Assembly (NCBI RefSeq): GCF_005845215.1
Contig: NZ_SPHO01000001.1
Location: forward strand, 62,001 to 126,000
Length of the DNA: 64,000 nt
Direction: 5' to 3'
DNA from: Clostridium sp. 1001271st1 H5
GTDB lineage: Bacteria; Bacillota; Clostridia; Lachnospirales; Lachnospiraceae
The position numbers and the translations under genes were made by a program. Position 1 is the stretch's first letter; each line of letters starts with the position of its first letter. Positions 1 through 8,608 of the stretch are shown here, piece by piece. The notes beneath the pieces were generated by a model, which was not told the origin of the DNA, ran no database searches, and worked only from the letters and a program-made list of their open reading frames with translations.

Positions 1-1
1 T

Positions 2-763
2 ATCATCGACCATTTTGCAAAGGGTATTGTCCAGTCGCTGGCAGTGCTCATTGCCATGGTGGCAGGCTATGTTTTCTGCGCCGCAACCGGAATGGTGGAT
101 TTCTCCCAGGTAGGAAACGCTTCCTGGATAGCTGTCCCCAGACCTCTCAGCTTTGGAATGACAGTGAATCTGGGCGCTGTAATCACTGTATTTATCATCC
201 ATATTGCAACCATTATGGAGAACTCCGGCAATACCACCGGCGTGGTCACTGCCACGGACGAGGGCCTTCCCACCAAGGAGACCTTAAAAGCTTCCGTGCG
301 TGGCGATGCCCTGGGCGGCATATTCTCCACCCTGTTTAATGCACTGCCCATGTGTGTGGCTGCCCAGAACTCCGGCGTGGAGGTTATGTCCGGCGTGGCA
401 TCCAGATTTGTCACAGCCATTGCAGGCGTTATCTTCGGCCTTATGGCCATATTCCCGAAGTTCTCACAGATACTGGCCCTGATTCCCAATCCGGTCTTAG
501 GCGGTATTCTGTTAGTTACCTTCGGAAATATCATTGCCAGCGGTATCAAGGTCATTGGATTTGACGAGAACAACAAGAGAAACTTTACCATCATTGCCCT
601 GGCGGCGGCAGTGGGAATCGGCGGTAATTTCGCCCAGGCAGCAGGAACCCTTGCGTTCCTTCCATCCACGGTTGTCACGCTGTTTACCGGTATTTCCGGT
701 ACAGCCATCACTGCCCTGGTACTGAATATCATTCTTCCTGTCGAGAAAAAGGAAGAGGCATAG
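2..763 (+). CDS. Uracil/xanthine permease family (NCS2), C-terminal part
   Basis: The open frame runs in from the left edge, so only the last ~254 residues are present. The visible part is a series of hydrophobic helices separated by short polar loops, including an ENSGNTTG stretch and a GGIFSTLFNALP stretch typical of the nucleobase:cation symporter-2 family, which imports uracil, xanthine or uric acid with a cation across the cytoplasmic membrane. It ends 30 bp before two xanthine dehydrogenase subunits, which makes a purine substrate (xanthine, hypoxanthine or urate) more likely than uracil. The family assignment rests on sequence appearance; the substrate is inferred from neighbours. Confidence 0.85.
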   Translation: MIDHFAKGIVQSLAVLIAMVAGYVFCAATGMVDFSQVGNASWIAVPRPLSFGMTVNLGAVITVFIIHIATIMENSGNTTGVVTATDEGLPTKETLKASVRGDALGGIFSTLFNALPMCVAAQNSGVEVMSGVASRFVTAIAGVIFGLMAIFPKFSQILALIPNPVLGGILLVTFGNIIASGIKVIGFDENNKRNFTIIALAAAVGIGGNFAQAAGTLAFLPSTVVTLFTGISGTAITALVLNIILPVEKKEEA

Positions 764-793
764 AGGCAGAACATATCAGATAGGGAGGTCAAG

Positions 794-1273
794 ATGGAAT
801 TAGTAACATTAAACGTTAACGGAAGAACCTATAGCATAGCAGTGGAGAAAAACTGGACCCTGCTCCACACCCTTCGGGAGGTCCTGGACCTGACCGGCAC
901 CAAATGCGGATGCAGCACAGGGGACTGCGGTTCCTGCAAGGTCATCATTGACGGGGAGGCTGTCAACTCCTGTACTGTAAGGGCAATGGACCTGGGAGGA
1001 AAGTCCATTGAGACGATTGAGGGAGTATCCCCTGACCGGTTTACCCTTCATCCAATCCAGCAGGCATTTATTGACTGCGGCGCCGTACAGTGCGGTTTCT
1101 GTACGCCGGGTATGGTTATGGCTGCCAAGGCTCTTTTAGATAAGAATCCGGACCCAACCGAGGAGGAAATCAAGGAAGCCATGAAAGGCAACCTGTGCCG
1201 CTGCACCGGATACGCAATGATACTGGAGGCCGTGAAGCGTGCGGCCCAGGCCATGAGAAAGGAGGGAAGATAG
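794..1273 (+). CDS. Xanthine dehydrogenase-type [2Fe-2S] small subunit
   Basis: A 159-residue protein with the two [2Fe-2S] modules of the molybdenum hydroxylase family. The N-terminal plant-ferredoxin-like domain carries Cys38, Cys40, Cys45, Cys48 and Cys60; the C-terminal helical domain carries CGFC (Cys100/Cys103) and CRCTGY (Cys135/Cys137). It would pass electrons from the Mo centre of the next gene to a flavin subunit or other acceptor in the cytoplasm. It lies between a nucleobase permease and the Mo-binding subunit, so purine hydroxylation is the likely role, although related enzymes act on nicotinate or aldehydes. No FAD subunit is next to it downstream. Confidence 0.93.
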   Translation: MELVTLNVNGRTYSIAVEKNWTLLHTLREVLDLTGTKCGCSTGDCGSCKVIIDGEAVNSCTVRAMDLGGKSIETIEGVSPDRFTLHPIQQAFIDCGAVQCGFCTPGMVMAAKALLDKNPDPTEEEIKEAMKGNLCRCTGYAMILEAVKRAAQAMRKEGR

Positions 1274-1275
1274 CC

Positions 1276-3540
1276 ATGTCATGTGAGATGCCAAAGAACG
1301 GAATGATAGGAAAAAGCGTGCCTGTCAGGGACGCAGCCATGAAGGTGACAGGTCAGATGCGGTATGTGGCGGATATGAAGCTGCCGGGAATGCTGCATGC
1401 CAAGATTTTATTTTCTCCTGTTCCCCACGCCAGGATTAAGTCCATAGACACCTCGGCAGCCATGGCCATGGAAGGGGTTCATGCCGTGGTCTGCTACAAG
1501 GACTCTCCTAAAAATATTTACAACGGAAACGGAGAGGATAAGGACATTAATCCATCCGAGCTGGTGTTTGACCAGGTAGTGCGCTTTGTGGGAGATAAGG
1601 TTGCGGCTGTGGCAGCCGACACAGAGGAGATTGCAAGAAAGGCGCTTTCCCTTATCACGGTGGAATATGAGGAGCTTCCCTTTTATCTGGACCCGGAGGA
1701 GGCCATGAAGGAGGATGCATACCCCATTCATCAGGGCGGCAACATCATCATGGAGTCCAATAATTCCGGCGGGGACGTGGACGGCGCCCTGAGGGACGCG
1801 GACCTTGTATTCCGTCACAGATACGAGATGCCGGCAGTGAACCATTGTTCCCTGGAAACACATGTATCCATTGCGGAGTATGATGCAGGCGGAAAGCTGA
1901 CCGTGTGGACACCCACCCAGGATGCCTTTGGCCAGAGAATTAACCTTCAGCGCATTTTCGAGCTTCCCATGAGTAAGATACGGGTTATCAGTCCTGTCAT
2001 GGGCGGCGGCTTCGGAGGTAAGATTGACCTGGTGACAGAGCCGGTGACAGCCCTTTTAGCCATGAAAACCGGCCATCCCGTAAAACTGGTATACACCAGG
2101 ACCGAGGAGTTCTGCTGCACCCGCACCCGTCATGCAGCCAAGGTGGATTTGGCCATGGGAGTGAAAAAGGACGGAACCATCACGGCCGCGGATGAAACCA
2201 TGATTTTAAATGCAGGGGCCCACACCAGCGCCACCATGTCCGTCTGCTGGGCAGCGGGAGGCAAGTTTTATAAGCTCTTAAAGACCCGCAATATGAGATG
2301 CCGCGGCATACCGGTCTATACCAATACGCCGGTGGCTTCCGCCATGAGGGGATTCGGCTCGCCGCAGCAGTTCTTTCCGGTATCATCCATGATAAATGAG
2401 ATTGCCAGGAACCTGCGCCTGGACCCGGCCGACGTGTTCCTTAAGAACCTGGCGGACCCCTTTGAGGCTGCCTGCAATGACGGGGAATCCTTTGGCAATT
2501 TCCGCTTAAAGGACTGTGTGGTCCGGGGACGGGAGCTGATTGACTGGTACGAAGCCAAGAAGCAGATGGAGGCATCCAGGAAAGAGAAGGGCCGCTATCT
2601 CATAGGCGTCGGCATGGCCTGCGGCTCCCACGGAACATCCATGTTCCCATTTATGCCGGATATTACGGGTATCACCATCAAGATGAACGAGGACGGAACC
2701 ATTGTATTTACCACCGGAACCTCGGACATGGGAAATGGCTCCGTGACTACCCAGTGTATGCTGATTTCCGAGGTTTTGGGCATTCCGCTGGACCATATTG
2801 CCTACATAAAGACAGATACGGACGCAGCCATGTCGGACCTGGGAGCCTATGCGTCCAGGGGTACCTACACCAGCGGCCACGCAGCGGTAAAGACAGCTCA
2901 AATCATGCGCGGCAAGATAGCCGTGCTGGCGGCGGAGCTTCTTGAGACTACCACGGATAACCTGGATTTCCACGACGATGCAGTATGGTGCGTGGATATT
3001 CACAGAAAGTTTGTGAGCATGAAGGATATTGCGGTCCATGCCAGGGAAAAGCATCAGGAGGACTTAAGCTGTTCCTACATGTTCCACTCAGAGGCAGGAC
3101 CCATGAGCAGCGGGGCCCATTTTGCCAAGGTGCAGGTAGATACGGTTACTGGTGAGATTAAGGTTCTGGAATACGCGGCAGTCCATGACGTGGGCCGGGT
3201 GGTGAATCCCATGGGCATAACCGGACAGCTGGAAGGCGGTATTTCCATGGGTCTGGGCTATGCTCTCTGCGAAGAAATGAAGCTGGACAGCACAGGCAGA
3301 AACCAGACCAGCAATTTTAAGAAATACCACATTCTAAACATGAAGGAAATGCCGAAGCTTACCGTGGATTTCCTGGATTCCGAGGAGGAGACAGGTCCTT
3401 ACGGAGCCAAATCCATCGGGGAGTGCGCTGTTGTCCCGGTAGCGCCGGCCATAGCCAATGCTGTTTCCAATGCAGTGGGCAGGCAGTTCTATAAGCTTCC
3501 CATCCGTCCGGAGGACGTGCTGGAGGCCCTGGCAAAATAG
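1276..3540 (+). CDS. Xanthine dehydrogenase-type molybdopterin-binding large subunit
   Basis: A 754-residue Mo hydroxylase catalytic subunit. The frame is open further upstream, but the ATG at 1276, 2 bp after the small-subunit stop and behind a GGAGGG site, gives the expected N-terminus (IGKSVPVRDAAMKVTGQ). The family motif GGGFGGK lies near residue 243, MRGFGSPQ near residue 358, and the C-terminal GAKSIGECAV segment contains the conserved active-site Glu region. The protein would hydroxylate a purine at the Mo-pterin centre, with electrons leaving through the adjacent iron-sulfur subunit. Length is normal. Substrate specificity cannot be read from sequence; the permease neighbour favours xanthine or hypoxanthine. 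Confidence 0.93.
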   Translation: MSCEMPKNGMIGKSVPVRDAAMKVTGQMRYVADMKLPGMLHAKILFSPVPHARIKSIDTSAAMAMEGVHAVVCYKDSPKNIYNGNGEDKDINPSELVFDQVVRFVGDKVAAVAADTEEIARKALSLITVEYEELPFYLDPEEAMKEDAYPIHQGGNIIMESNNSGGDVDGALRDADLVFRHRYEMPAVNHCSLETHVSIAEYDAGGKLTVWTPTQDAFGQRINLQRIFELPMSKIRVISPVMGGGFGGKIDLVTEPVTALLAMKTGHPVKLVYTRTEEFCCTRTRHAAKVDLAMGVKKDGTITAADETMILNAGAHTSATMSVCWAAGGKFYKLLKTRNMRCRGIPVYTNTPVASAMRGFGSPQQFFPVSSMINEIARNLRLDPADVFLKNLADPFEAACNDGESFGNFRLKDCVVRGRELIDWYEAKKQMEASRKEKGRYLIGVGMACGSHGTSMFPFMPDITGITIKMNEDGTIVFTTGTSDMGNGSVTTQCMLISEVLGIPLDHIAYIKTDTDAAMSDLGAYASRGTYTSGHAAVKTAQIMRGKIAVLAAELLETTTDNLDFHDDAVWCVDIHRKFVSMKDIAVHAREKHQEDLSCSYMFHSEAGPMSSGAHFAKVQVDTVTGEIKVLEYAAVHDVGRVVNPMGITGQLEGGISMGLGYALCEEMKLDSTGRNQTSNFKKYHILNMKEMPKLTVDFLDSEEETGPYGAKSIGECAVVPVAPAIANAVSNAVGRQFYKLPIRPEDVLEALAK

Positions 3541-3598
3541 AGGCACAGGGCTGGGGTTAAAAACCAAAACGGAATAGAATAACAGATTGATGCAGTGT

Positions 3599-3630
3599 CC
3601 CGTTGCAGCCCAACCATTGGCTGCAGCGGG
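3599..3630 (+). terminator. Hairpin after xanthine dehydrogenase genes
   Basis: A 12-bp stem (CCCGTTGCAGCC with GGCTGCAGCGGG, one G-U pair) lies 60 bp after the large-subunit stop. The following ATATTTCC is only weakly U-rich, so termination efficiency is uncertain. Confidence 0.5.
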
Positions 3631-3818
3631 ATATTTCCGTTGCGGATTAGCCGCGCCGGAGCTGTTCTGTTAAGTCCTGTAAGGGATTCCCCTGCTAAAT
3701 CTCCGGCACAAGGTAGATATCTCTATGATTTGGTAGTACAATAAACGGAGTCCAGCTAAAATACAAAGGAACCCCTGTTGTTTAAGGCAGCGGGACAAAC
3801 AGAATCAGGAGGAAGACA

Positions 3819-4241
3819 ATGATACCGGACAGAGAGAGAGCAAAACAGGAGCTTAAGTGGGCTGCGGGATTAAATCCGGGTCCCTGGGAGGAGGCTGCCA
3901 GAATCTGTATGAGCCATGCCTTTATGATACAGGATATCAGTACATCCATAGGGGAGTTTGATGTGACGCCCTCTGATTATGAATTCATGAAGGAATTCAT
4001 TTCCCGGGCAGTTTATGATGATTATGACCGTCTGGTACAGCTTTGCGACAGCCTGGCCCTGCCCGATGGTTTTTGTCCCCTGGAAACCAGGTTTGTGGAC
4101 GTGACCATCCGTTACGGGGTCCATCCCTATACCATACCCAGGTGGAAAAAGGTACTGGAGATAAAGGATTATTTTGAGGAGCAGATGGGATGCACCATCT
4201 ACGAAGCGCTGCCCTGCGGGGGACAGCTCCGGCATTTATAA
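3819..4241 (+). CDS. HD-family hydrolase homologue lacking its HD core (probable internal deletion)
   Basis: A 140-residue protein with an AGGAGG site 8 bp before the ATG. The start (residues 1-23, ending NPGPW) and the rest (EAARICMSHAF onward, with YDDYDRLVQLCDSLALPDGF and a C-terminal YFEEQMGCTIYE) look like the two ends of a clostridial HD-domain phosphohydrolase family of about 190 residues. The middle, which in that family carries the first His and the His-Asp metal ligands, is missing, and the two ends are joined in frame. It is therefore probably catalytically dead or a decaying gene. The family assignment is from memory of such proteins and needs an alignment. Confidence 0.6.
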   Translation: MIPDRERAKQELKWAAGLNPGPWEEAARICMSHAFMIQDISTSIGEFDVTPSDYEFMKEFISRAVYDDYDRLVQLCDSLALPDGFCPLETRFVDVTIRYGVHPYTIPRWKKVLEIKDYFEEQMGCTIYEALPCGGQLRHL

Positions 4242-4251
4242 GGAGGCATAT

Positions 4252-5433
4252 ATGATATATACGGTTCCCCACTATTACAATCATTTTAAATGTATTGCGT
4301 CGGAATGCCCGGACACCTGCTGCGCCGGGTGGGGCATTATGATTGACAGGGCATCCCTTAAGAAGTACCGGAACATGGACGGGGCCTTTGGCAGCCGGCT
4401 GCATCATTCCATTCACTGGAAGGATGGCTCCTTTAAACAGTACCATGGGAGGTGTGCGTTTTTAAATGAAGAGAATCTATGCGACATCTACAGCGAGGCA
4501 GGTCCGGGATACCTGTGCCGCACCTGCCGCACATATCCCAGGCATACAGAGGAATTTGAGGGCTGCAGGGAGATGAGCCTTTGCCTTTCCTGTATCGAGG
4601 CAGCCAGAATCATACTGGGCTGCAGGGAAACGGTGCGGTTCATTACCAGGGAGGATGAGCGGGAGGAATCTTATGAGGATTTTGACTTCTTTCTCTACAC
4701 CAAGCTGATGGATGCCAGGGAGCTGGCACTGGATATTCTCAGGAACCGTGCCTGGACATGGGCGGACAGAACCTCCCTGTGCCTGGGACTGGCCCATGAC
4801 CTGCAGGCCCGTATCAGAAAAGGACGGCTCTGCGAGGCGGACCAGCTCTTTGAGCGGTACCGCAGGGCAGCGGGCACATGGACGGCTGAGAATTGGGGGC
4901 CGTGTCCCGGACGGATGCAGGCAAATGCAGGACAGGCCTCTTTTTCCAGATACGGGGTCATGAAAGATGCATTTTCCCTGTTTTCCGAAATGGAGGTCCT
5001 GGGCAGGGAGTGGCCGGATTTTGCTTCCGGGATGAAGGAGATTCTTTATGGAAGGGGAAGAAAACCATATGAGGCGCAGCGCCGGGCTTTTCTGGACAGC
5101 GGGATTGGAATGCGCCTGCCTGTGCTTAAGGAACAGCTCATGGTGTATTTTGTGTTCACCTATTTCTGCGGGGCTGTTTACAATGAAAAACCTTATGGAA
5201 AAATGAAGATGGCGGCCGCAGCCACCCTGCTGATTGAGGAGCTGGCCCAGGCTCTGTGGACCGCACAGGGAGGAAGGCTTTCCTTCATGGATTTTGCGGA
5301 TGTGGCCCACCGTTTTTCCAGGGAGGTGGAGCACTCGGATTCCAATAAGGCTGTACTGGAAGAAGCCATGGTCAAACGGCCGGAATTTGCACTCAGACGC
5401 CTGCTGGCAGCAGTGAACAGCGACGGCCTTTGA
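4252..5433 (+). CDS. FliB-like (flagellin lysine N-methylase family) Cys-rich protein
   Basis: A 393-residue protein. The ATG at 4252, right behind AAGGAGGCATAT, is preferred to upstream in-frame codons. The N-terminus has Cys14, Cys19, Cys23 and Cys24 (SECPDTCCAGW), followed by a second cluster (GRCAF, LCRTCRTYPR, CLSC). This arrangement is typical of the CxxCxxCC/FliB family, commonly labelled flagellin lysine N-methylase and thought to bind an Fe-S cluster. No flagellar gene is in this window, so the flagellin role is only a family label. It follows the HD-like gene by 10 bp and may be cotranscribed with it. Confidence 0.7.
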   Translation: MIYTVPHYYNHFKCIASECPDTCCAGWGIMIDRASLKKYRNMDGAFGSRLHHSIHWKDGSFKQYHGRCAFLNEENLCDIYSEAGPGYLCRTCRTYPRHTEEFEGCREMSLCLSCIEAARIILGCRETVRFITREDEREESYEDFDFFLYTKLMDARELALDILRNRAWTWADRTSLCLGLAHDLQARIRKGRLCEADQLFERYRRAAGTWTAENWGPCPGRMQANAGQASFSRYGVMKDAFSLFSEMEVLGREWPDFASGMKEILYGRGRKPYEAQRRAFLDSGIGMRLPVLKEQLMVYFVFTYFCGAVYNEKPYGKMKMAAAATLLIEELAQALWTAQGGRLSFMDFADVAHRFSREVEHSDSNKAVLEEAMVKRPEFALRRLLAAVNSDGL

Positions 5434-5459
5434 CAGGGAAATGAACAGCCAGAAAACAA

Positions 5460-5488
5460 TGGACAATATGGAGAATTAGATTTATAAT
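5460..5488 (+). promoter_or_regulatory. Probable sigma-A promoter of the mrp-like gene
   Basis: TGGACA at 5460-5465 and TATAAT at 5483-5488 are separated by exactly 17 bp, about 40 bp before the start codon of the Mrp-type ATPase. Confidence 0.55.
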
Positions 5489-5526
5489 TAAAGTTACGCT
5501 TAGAAATATTGGAAGGAGAACAAAAC

Positions 5527-6363
5527 ATGAGTGAATGTAACCATGATTGCGGCTCATGCAGTGCAAACTGCGACAGCCGCAAGGTAGATAAAAGCGAGTT
5601 TCTGGAGGCACTGAATCCGGCCAGCTCCGTAAAGAAGGTAATTGGCGTTGTCAGCGGTAAAGGCGGCGTGGGCAAGTCATTAGTAACCTCCATGCTGGCG
5701 GTGAGCATGAACCGCAAGGGCAAGAAGACAGCTGTCCTGGATGCAGACATCACAGGACCGTCCATCCCCATGGCCTTTGGAGTGGGCAATGAGGGCGTGG
5801 CAACCTCGCCGGACGGCAACCTGATGCTTCCGGCCAAGTCCATGGAGGGCGTGGAAATCATGTCCGCCAACCTGCTTCTGGATAAGGACACGGACCCGGT
5901 TATCTGGAGAGGCCCTGTGATTGCAGGCGCCGTGAAACAGTTCTGGTCTGAGACTTTATGGCAGGATGTGGACTACATGTTCGTGGACATGCCGCCAGGT
6001 ACGGGCGACGTTCCCCTGACCGTATTCCAGTCCCTGCCGGTGGACGGTATTATCATCGTAACCTCACCCCAGGAGCTGGTGGGAATGATAGTGGCCAAGG
6101 CAGTGAACATGGCAAAGAAAATGGATATCCCCATTGTGGGAGTTGTGGAGAACATGAGCTATCTGGAATGTCCGGACTGCGGCAAGCGCATCAGCGTATT
6201 CGGCGAGGGCCATGTAGAGGAAATCGCAGCAGAGCACGGCATCAAGGTCCTGGCTCAGATACCCATTGACCCTGCCATTGCCCAGATGGTGGATGCAGGC
6301 CGTGTGGAATATCTTGAAATGCCGTGGTTTGACGAGGCTGTTAAGGCAGTTGAGGCATTATAA
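5527..6363 (+). CDS. Mrp/Nbp35-type P-loop ATPase, Fe-S cluster carrier
   Basis: A 278-residue protein starting at ATG 5527 behind GGAAGGAG. The N-terminus has Cys4, Cys8, Cys11 and Cys15, as in Nbp35/ApbC-like scaffolds. A deviant Walker A (GKGGVGKS, residues 44-51) is followed by DADITGPS and DMPPGTGD, and a CPDC motif near residue 217 can bridge an Fe-S cluster between two monomers. The family assembles and transfers [4Fe-4S] clusters to apoproteins in the cytoplasm. Length and motifs are complete. It sits alone with its own promoter, upstream of a RelQ-type gene. Confidence 0.93.
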   Translation: MSECNHDCGSCSANCDSRKVDKSEFLEALNPASSVKKVIGVVSGKGGVGKSLVTSMLAVSMNRKGKKTAVLDADITGPSIPMAFGVGNEGVATSPDGNLMLPAKSMEGVEIMSANLLLDKDTDPVIWRGPVIAGAVKQFWSETLWQDVDYMFVDMPPGTGDVPLTVFQSLPVDGIIIVTSPQELVGMIVAKAVNMAKKMDIPIVGVVENMSYLECPDCGKRISVFGEGHVEEIAAEHGIKVLAQIPIDPAIAQMVDAGRVEYLEMPWFDEAVKAVEAL

Positions 6364-6408
6364 AAGACTGCGGCGGCAGTAGTAAACCATAGATAATGAG
6401 GTGAACCG

Positions 6409-7122
6409 ATGAACATTAACATCAATCCCAACAGCGAGCTTCATCAGTCCATCGTCAATGTACCGGATATGGTCCAGGTGCCGGAGATGTGGGTTGACCA
6501 GGCCCGCCAGTTCCAGCAGGCTATGATGAGATACACCTGTGCAATCAGGGAGGTCAAGACAAAGCTGGAGGTGCTGAACGACGAGCTGTCCGTAAAGAAC
6601 CAGCGCAATCCCATCGAAATGATAAAGTCCCGTGTGAAGAAGCCCAAGAGCATAGTGGAAAAGCTGCAGCGCAGGGGATTCGAGGTCTCATTGGAGTCCA
6701 TGGAAAAGAATCTGGACGATGTGGCCGGAATCAGGATTATCTGCTCCTTCCTGGATGATATCTATGAAGTGGCAGACATGCTGATAAGGCAGGATGATGT
6801 AAAGGTGATTGCGGTGAAGGATTATATCAAGAATCCCAAGCCCAACGGATACCGGAGCTACCACATGATTATCGAGATACCGGTGTTCTTCTCTGACAGC
6901 AAGAAGCCCATCCGGGTGGAGGTTCAGATTCGTACCATTGCCATGGATTTCTGGGCCAGCCTGGACCATCAGCTGAAGTATAAAAAGTCCTTTATTGACG
7001 ACAACGGAGAAATCAGTGAGGAGCTGAAACAATGTGCCGAGGTTATTGCCGGCACGGACATGAAGATGCTGGAAATACGAAAGAAAATCGAGGCCCAGGG
7101 TGTTACGGTGCGCAGGGACTGA
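6409..7122 (+). CDS. Small alarmone synthetase (RelQ-like GTP pyrophosphokinase)
   Basis: A 237-residue protein with the RelA/SpoT synthetase fold only: no HD hydrolase and no TGS/ACT domains. Characteristic segments are DDVAGIRIICSF, KDYIKNPKPNGYRSYH and VEVQIRTIAMDFWASLDHQLKYK. Such small synthetases transfer pyrophosphate from ATP to GDP or GTP to make (p)ppGpp, often during envelope stress. A GAGGTG site precedes the ATG. A strong hairpin follows the gene. The N-terminal ~45 residues before the catalytic fold are not recognised. Confidence 0.92.
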   Translation: MNININPNSELHQSIVNVPDMVQVPEMWVDQARQFQQAMMRYTCAIREVKTKLEVLNDELSVKNQRNPIEMIKSRVKKPKSIVEKLQRRGFEVSLESMEKNLDDVAGIRIICSFLDDIYEVADMLIRQDDVKVIAVKDYIKNPKPNGYRSYHMIIEIPVFFSDSKKPIRVEVQIRTIAMDFWASLDHQLKYKKSFIDDNGEISEELKQCAEVIAGTDMKMLEIRKKIEAQGVTVRRD

Positions 7123-7181
7123 CTGGATTTTCAGGACCATCCGGACTGACAGGGGCTGTGAATCAGCCGTTTAAACAGGCT

Positions 7182-8015
7182 CTAGTAGAGATAGTAGGAC
7201 AGGGTTTCCGTTATGCGGAACCCTGTTTTTCTATAGAGATTCAGGGCTGGTTCGTTGGACCCGGATACCTGAAGGCGGAGCCGGCGGATTCCCTTATCCC
7301 CCAGCATGTGTATGAGCTGTCTGAGAAAACAGCCGGCCAGTCCCTGGCGCCTCAGGGAAGGGACTGTCTCCAGACTGTACATGTATGCATCCGTGCCGTT
7401 CAGGGAAAGGCGGCAGGCGACACAGATGTCTGAGAGGGTATCCGGGCCGGATACGCCGCCGGGCTTCCCGTTTTTAGCCGGCCTGCGGGCACAGACAAGA
7501 ACACCGTCCGAAGCAGTGCCCACGTTTATATCCAATTCCGTATTTGGCAGGGATGCAGGAGCGGAGGATATCTTATCCTCAAAAGCAGCTGCGGCTGCCG
7601 CCAAATCCAGTTCCATCATATATTCTTCATACCACAGCTCTGCCTCCAGCTTCTGAAGGGCAGCAGCGGCAGCCGGACACCTGTTGTCGGTTACAAGGCA
7701 GAGTTCCGGCTCCCCCTGCGTCTCACTGTACCTTAAGACCTGTTCCAGGAGCGCGGAGAAATATCCCTTTCTCCTGAAGTCAGGGTGTGTGAAGGCGTAG
7801 CATTCCCATATGGTTTCCTCTGTTTTATAGACAGCCATGAAGGCGGCCGGGATTTTACCCTCCTCCAGGAGCCAGTATTCGTCCCCGTCCTCAGGACAGG
7901 AAAGGCTCAGGCCGTCTGCGCGGCGGCACAGGCTGGCAATCCTGCGTATATCTTCCTGCTCTTTCCGGGATAATGTTGTTGTATGGATAGTAATAGCTGT
8001 ATGCGCCATGCTCAT
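7182..8015 (-). CDS. Double GNAT-family N-acetyltransferase
   Basis: A 277-residue protein made of two GNAT-like halves. The first contains FTHPDFRRKGYFSALLE (about residues 76-92), a good acetyl-CoA-binding motif A with R-x-K-G-Y; the second contains ETVPSLRRQGLAGCFLRQLI (about residues 215-235) and ends with NLYRKTGFRI, the usual GNAT beta-strand. Substrate is unknown. The C-terminal end overlaps the RelQ transcription terminator, which is read on the other strand. The ATG at 8015 follows GGAGG by 11 bp; the ATG at 8009 is an alternative. It is transcribed towards relQ and divergently from the lrgAB-like pair. Confidence 0.85.
   Translation of the reverse strand: MSMAHTAITIHTTTLSRKEQEDIRRIASLCRRADGLSLSCPEDGDEYWLLEEGKIPAAFMAVYKTEETIWECYAFTHPDFRRKGYFSALLEQVLRYSETQGEPELCLVTDNRCPAAAAALQKLEAELWYEEYMMELDLAAAAAAFEDKISSAPASLPNTELDINVGTASDGVLVCARRPAKNGKPGGVSGPDTLSDICVACRLSLNGTDAYMYSLETVPSLRRQGLAGCFLRQLIHMLGDKGIRRLRLQVSGSNEPALNLYRKTGFRITETLSYYLY
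7199..7230 (+). terminator. Intrinsic terminator after relQ-like gene
   Basis: An ~11-bp stem (ACAGGGTTTCCG with CGGAACCCTGT) and a 4-nt loop followed by TTTTT. It lies inside the 3' end of the convergent GNAT gene, so the terminator and the protein's C-terminus share DNA. Confidence 0.8.
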
Positions 8016-8127
8016 GGGTGTGACGGCCTCCTGGATTCCTGACTTTGGACTTTCCTATATTGTAGGGCAGGAATGCTTCCATTGCAATGGCAAGATTGTA
8101 TTTCTTGTGTATTTATCCGTCTTATGG

Positions 8128-8156
8128 TTGATTATGGAAATATGCAGTGGTAGAAT
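8128..8156 (+). promoter_or_regulatory. Sigma-A promoter for the LrgA/LrgB pair
   Basis: TTGATT at 8128-8133 and TAGAAT at 8151-8156 with a 17-bp spacer, about 90 bp before the LrgA-like start. Confidence 0.6.
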
Positions 8157-8244
8157 AAATGCCGTGCGAATTTTAAACAGAACCGGAGCATGACAGAAAG
8201 CATTGGCAGGGCACGCTCCAGCACAGCAGGAGGAGACAGAAGAT

Positions 8245-8607
8245 ATGAGATATGTTAAGCAAATAGGAATCATCCTGGGCATAACCCTGGCAGGGGAGGT
8301 ATTGAATCATGTGGTGCCCCTGCCTGTACCGGCAGGTGTATACGGCCTGTTCATCATGCTGGCGGCCCTTATGTGCGGGGCCATAAAGCTGGAGAGCGTG
8401 GAGGGCACCGGGAATTTTCTCATGGACACCATGACCATGATGTTCATACCGGCAACCGTGGGAATCGTGGAGTGCATCGGAGAGGTAAAGGCAGTGCTGG
8501 TGCCTTTCCTGATTATCATAGGAGTATCCACCCTTCTGGTCATGGCAGTGACCGGATGCATGGCCCAGTGGGTCATGGGAAGAAAACACCAAGGGGAGGA
8601 GCAGTGA
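8245..8607 (+). CDS. CidA/LrgA family holin-like membrane protein
   Basis: A 120-residue protein with four predicted membrane helices and the family's VPLPVPAGVYGLFIML segment after the first helix. The ATG at 8245 sits behind AGGAGGAGA and gives an N-terminus with a helix right after RYVKQIG. CidA/LrgA proteins are holin-like and, with LrgB partners, affect murein hydrolase activity or pyruvate-type metabolite transport. The partner gene follows after 1 bp, so the two are translated together. Confidence 0.88.
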   Translation: MRYVKQIGIILGITLAGEVLNHVVPLPVPAGVYGLFIMLAALMCGAIKLESVEGTGNFLMDTMTMMFIPATVGIVECIGEVKAVLVPFLIIIGVSTLLVMAVTGCMAQWVMGRKHQGEEQ

Positions 8608-8608
8608 T

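Noticed and set aside
4252-5433. Evidence for a flagellar locus from the FliB-like gene
   Set aside because: No flagellin, chemotaxis or export gene occurs nearby, so the name reflects only the protein family.
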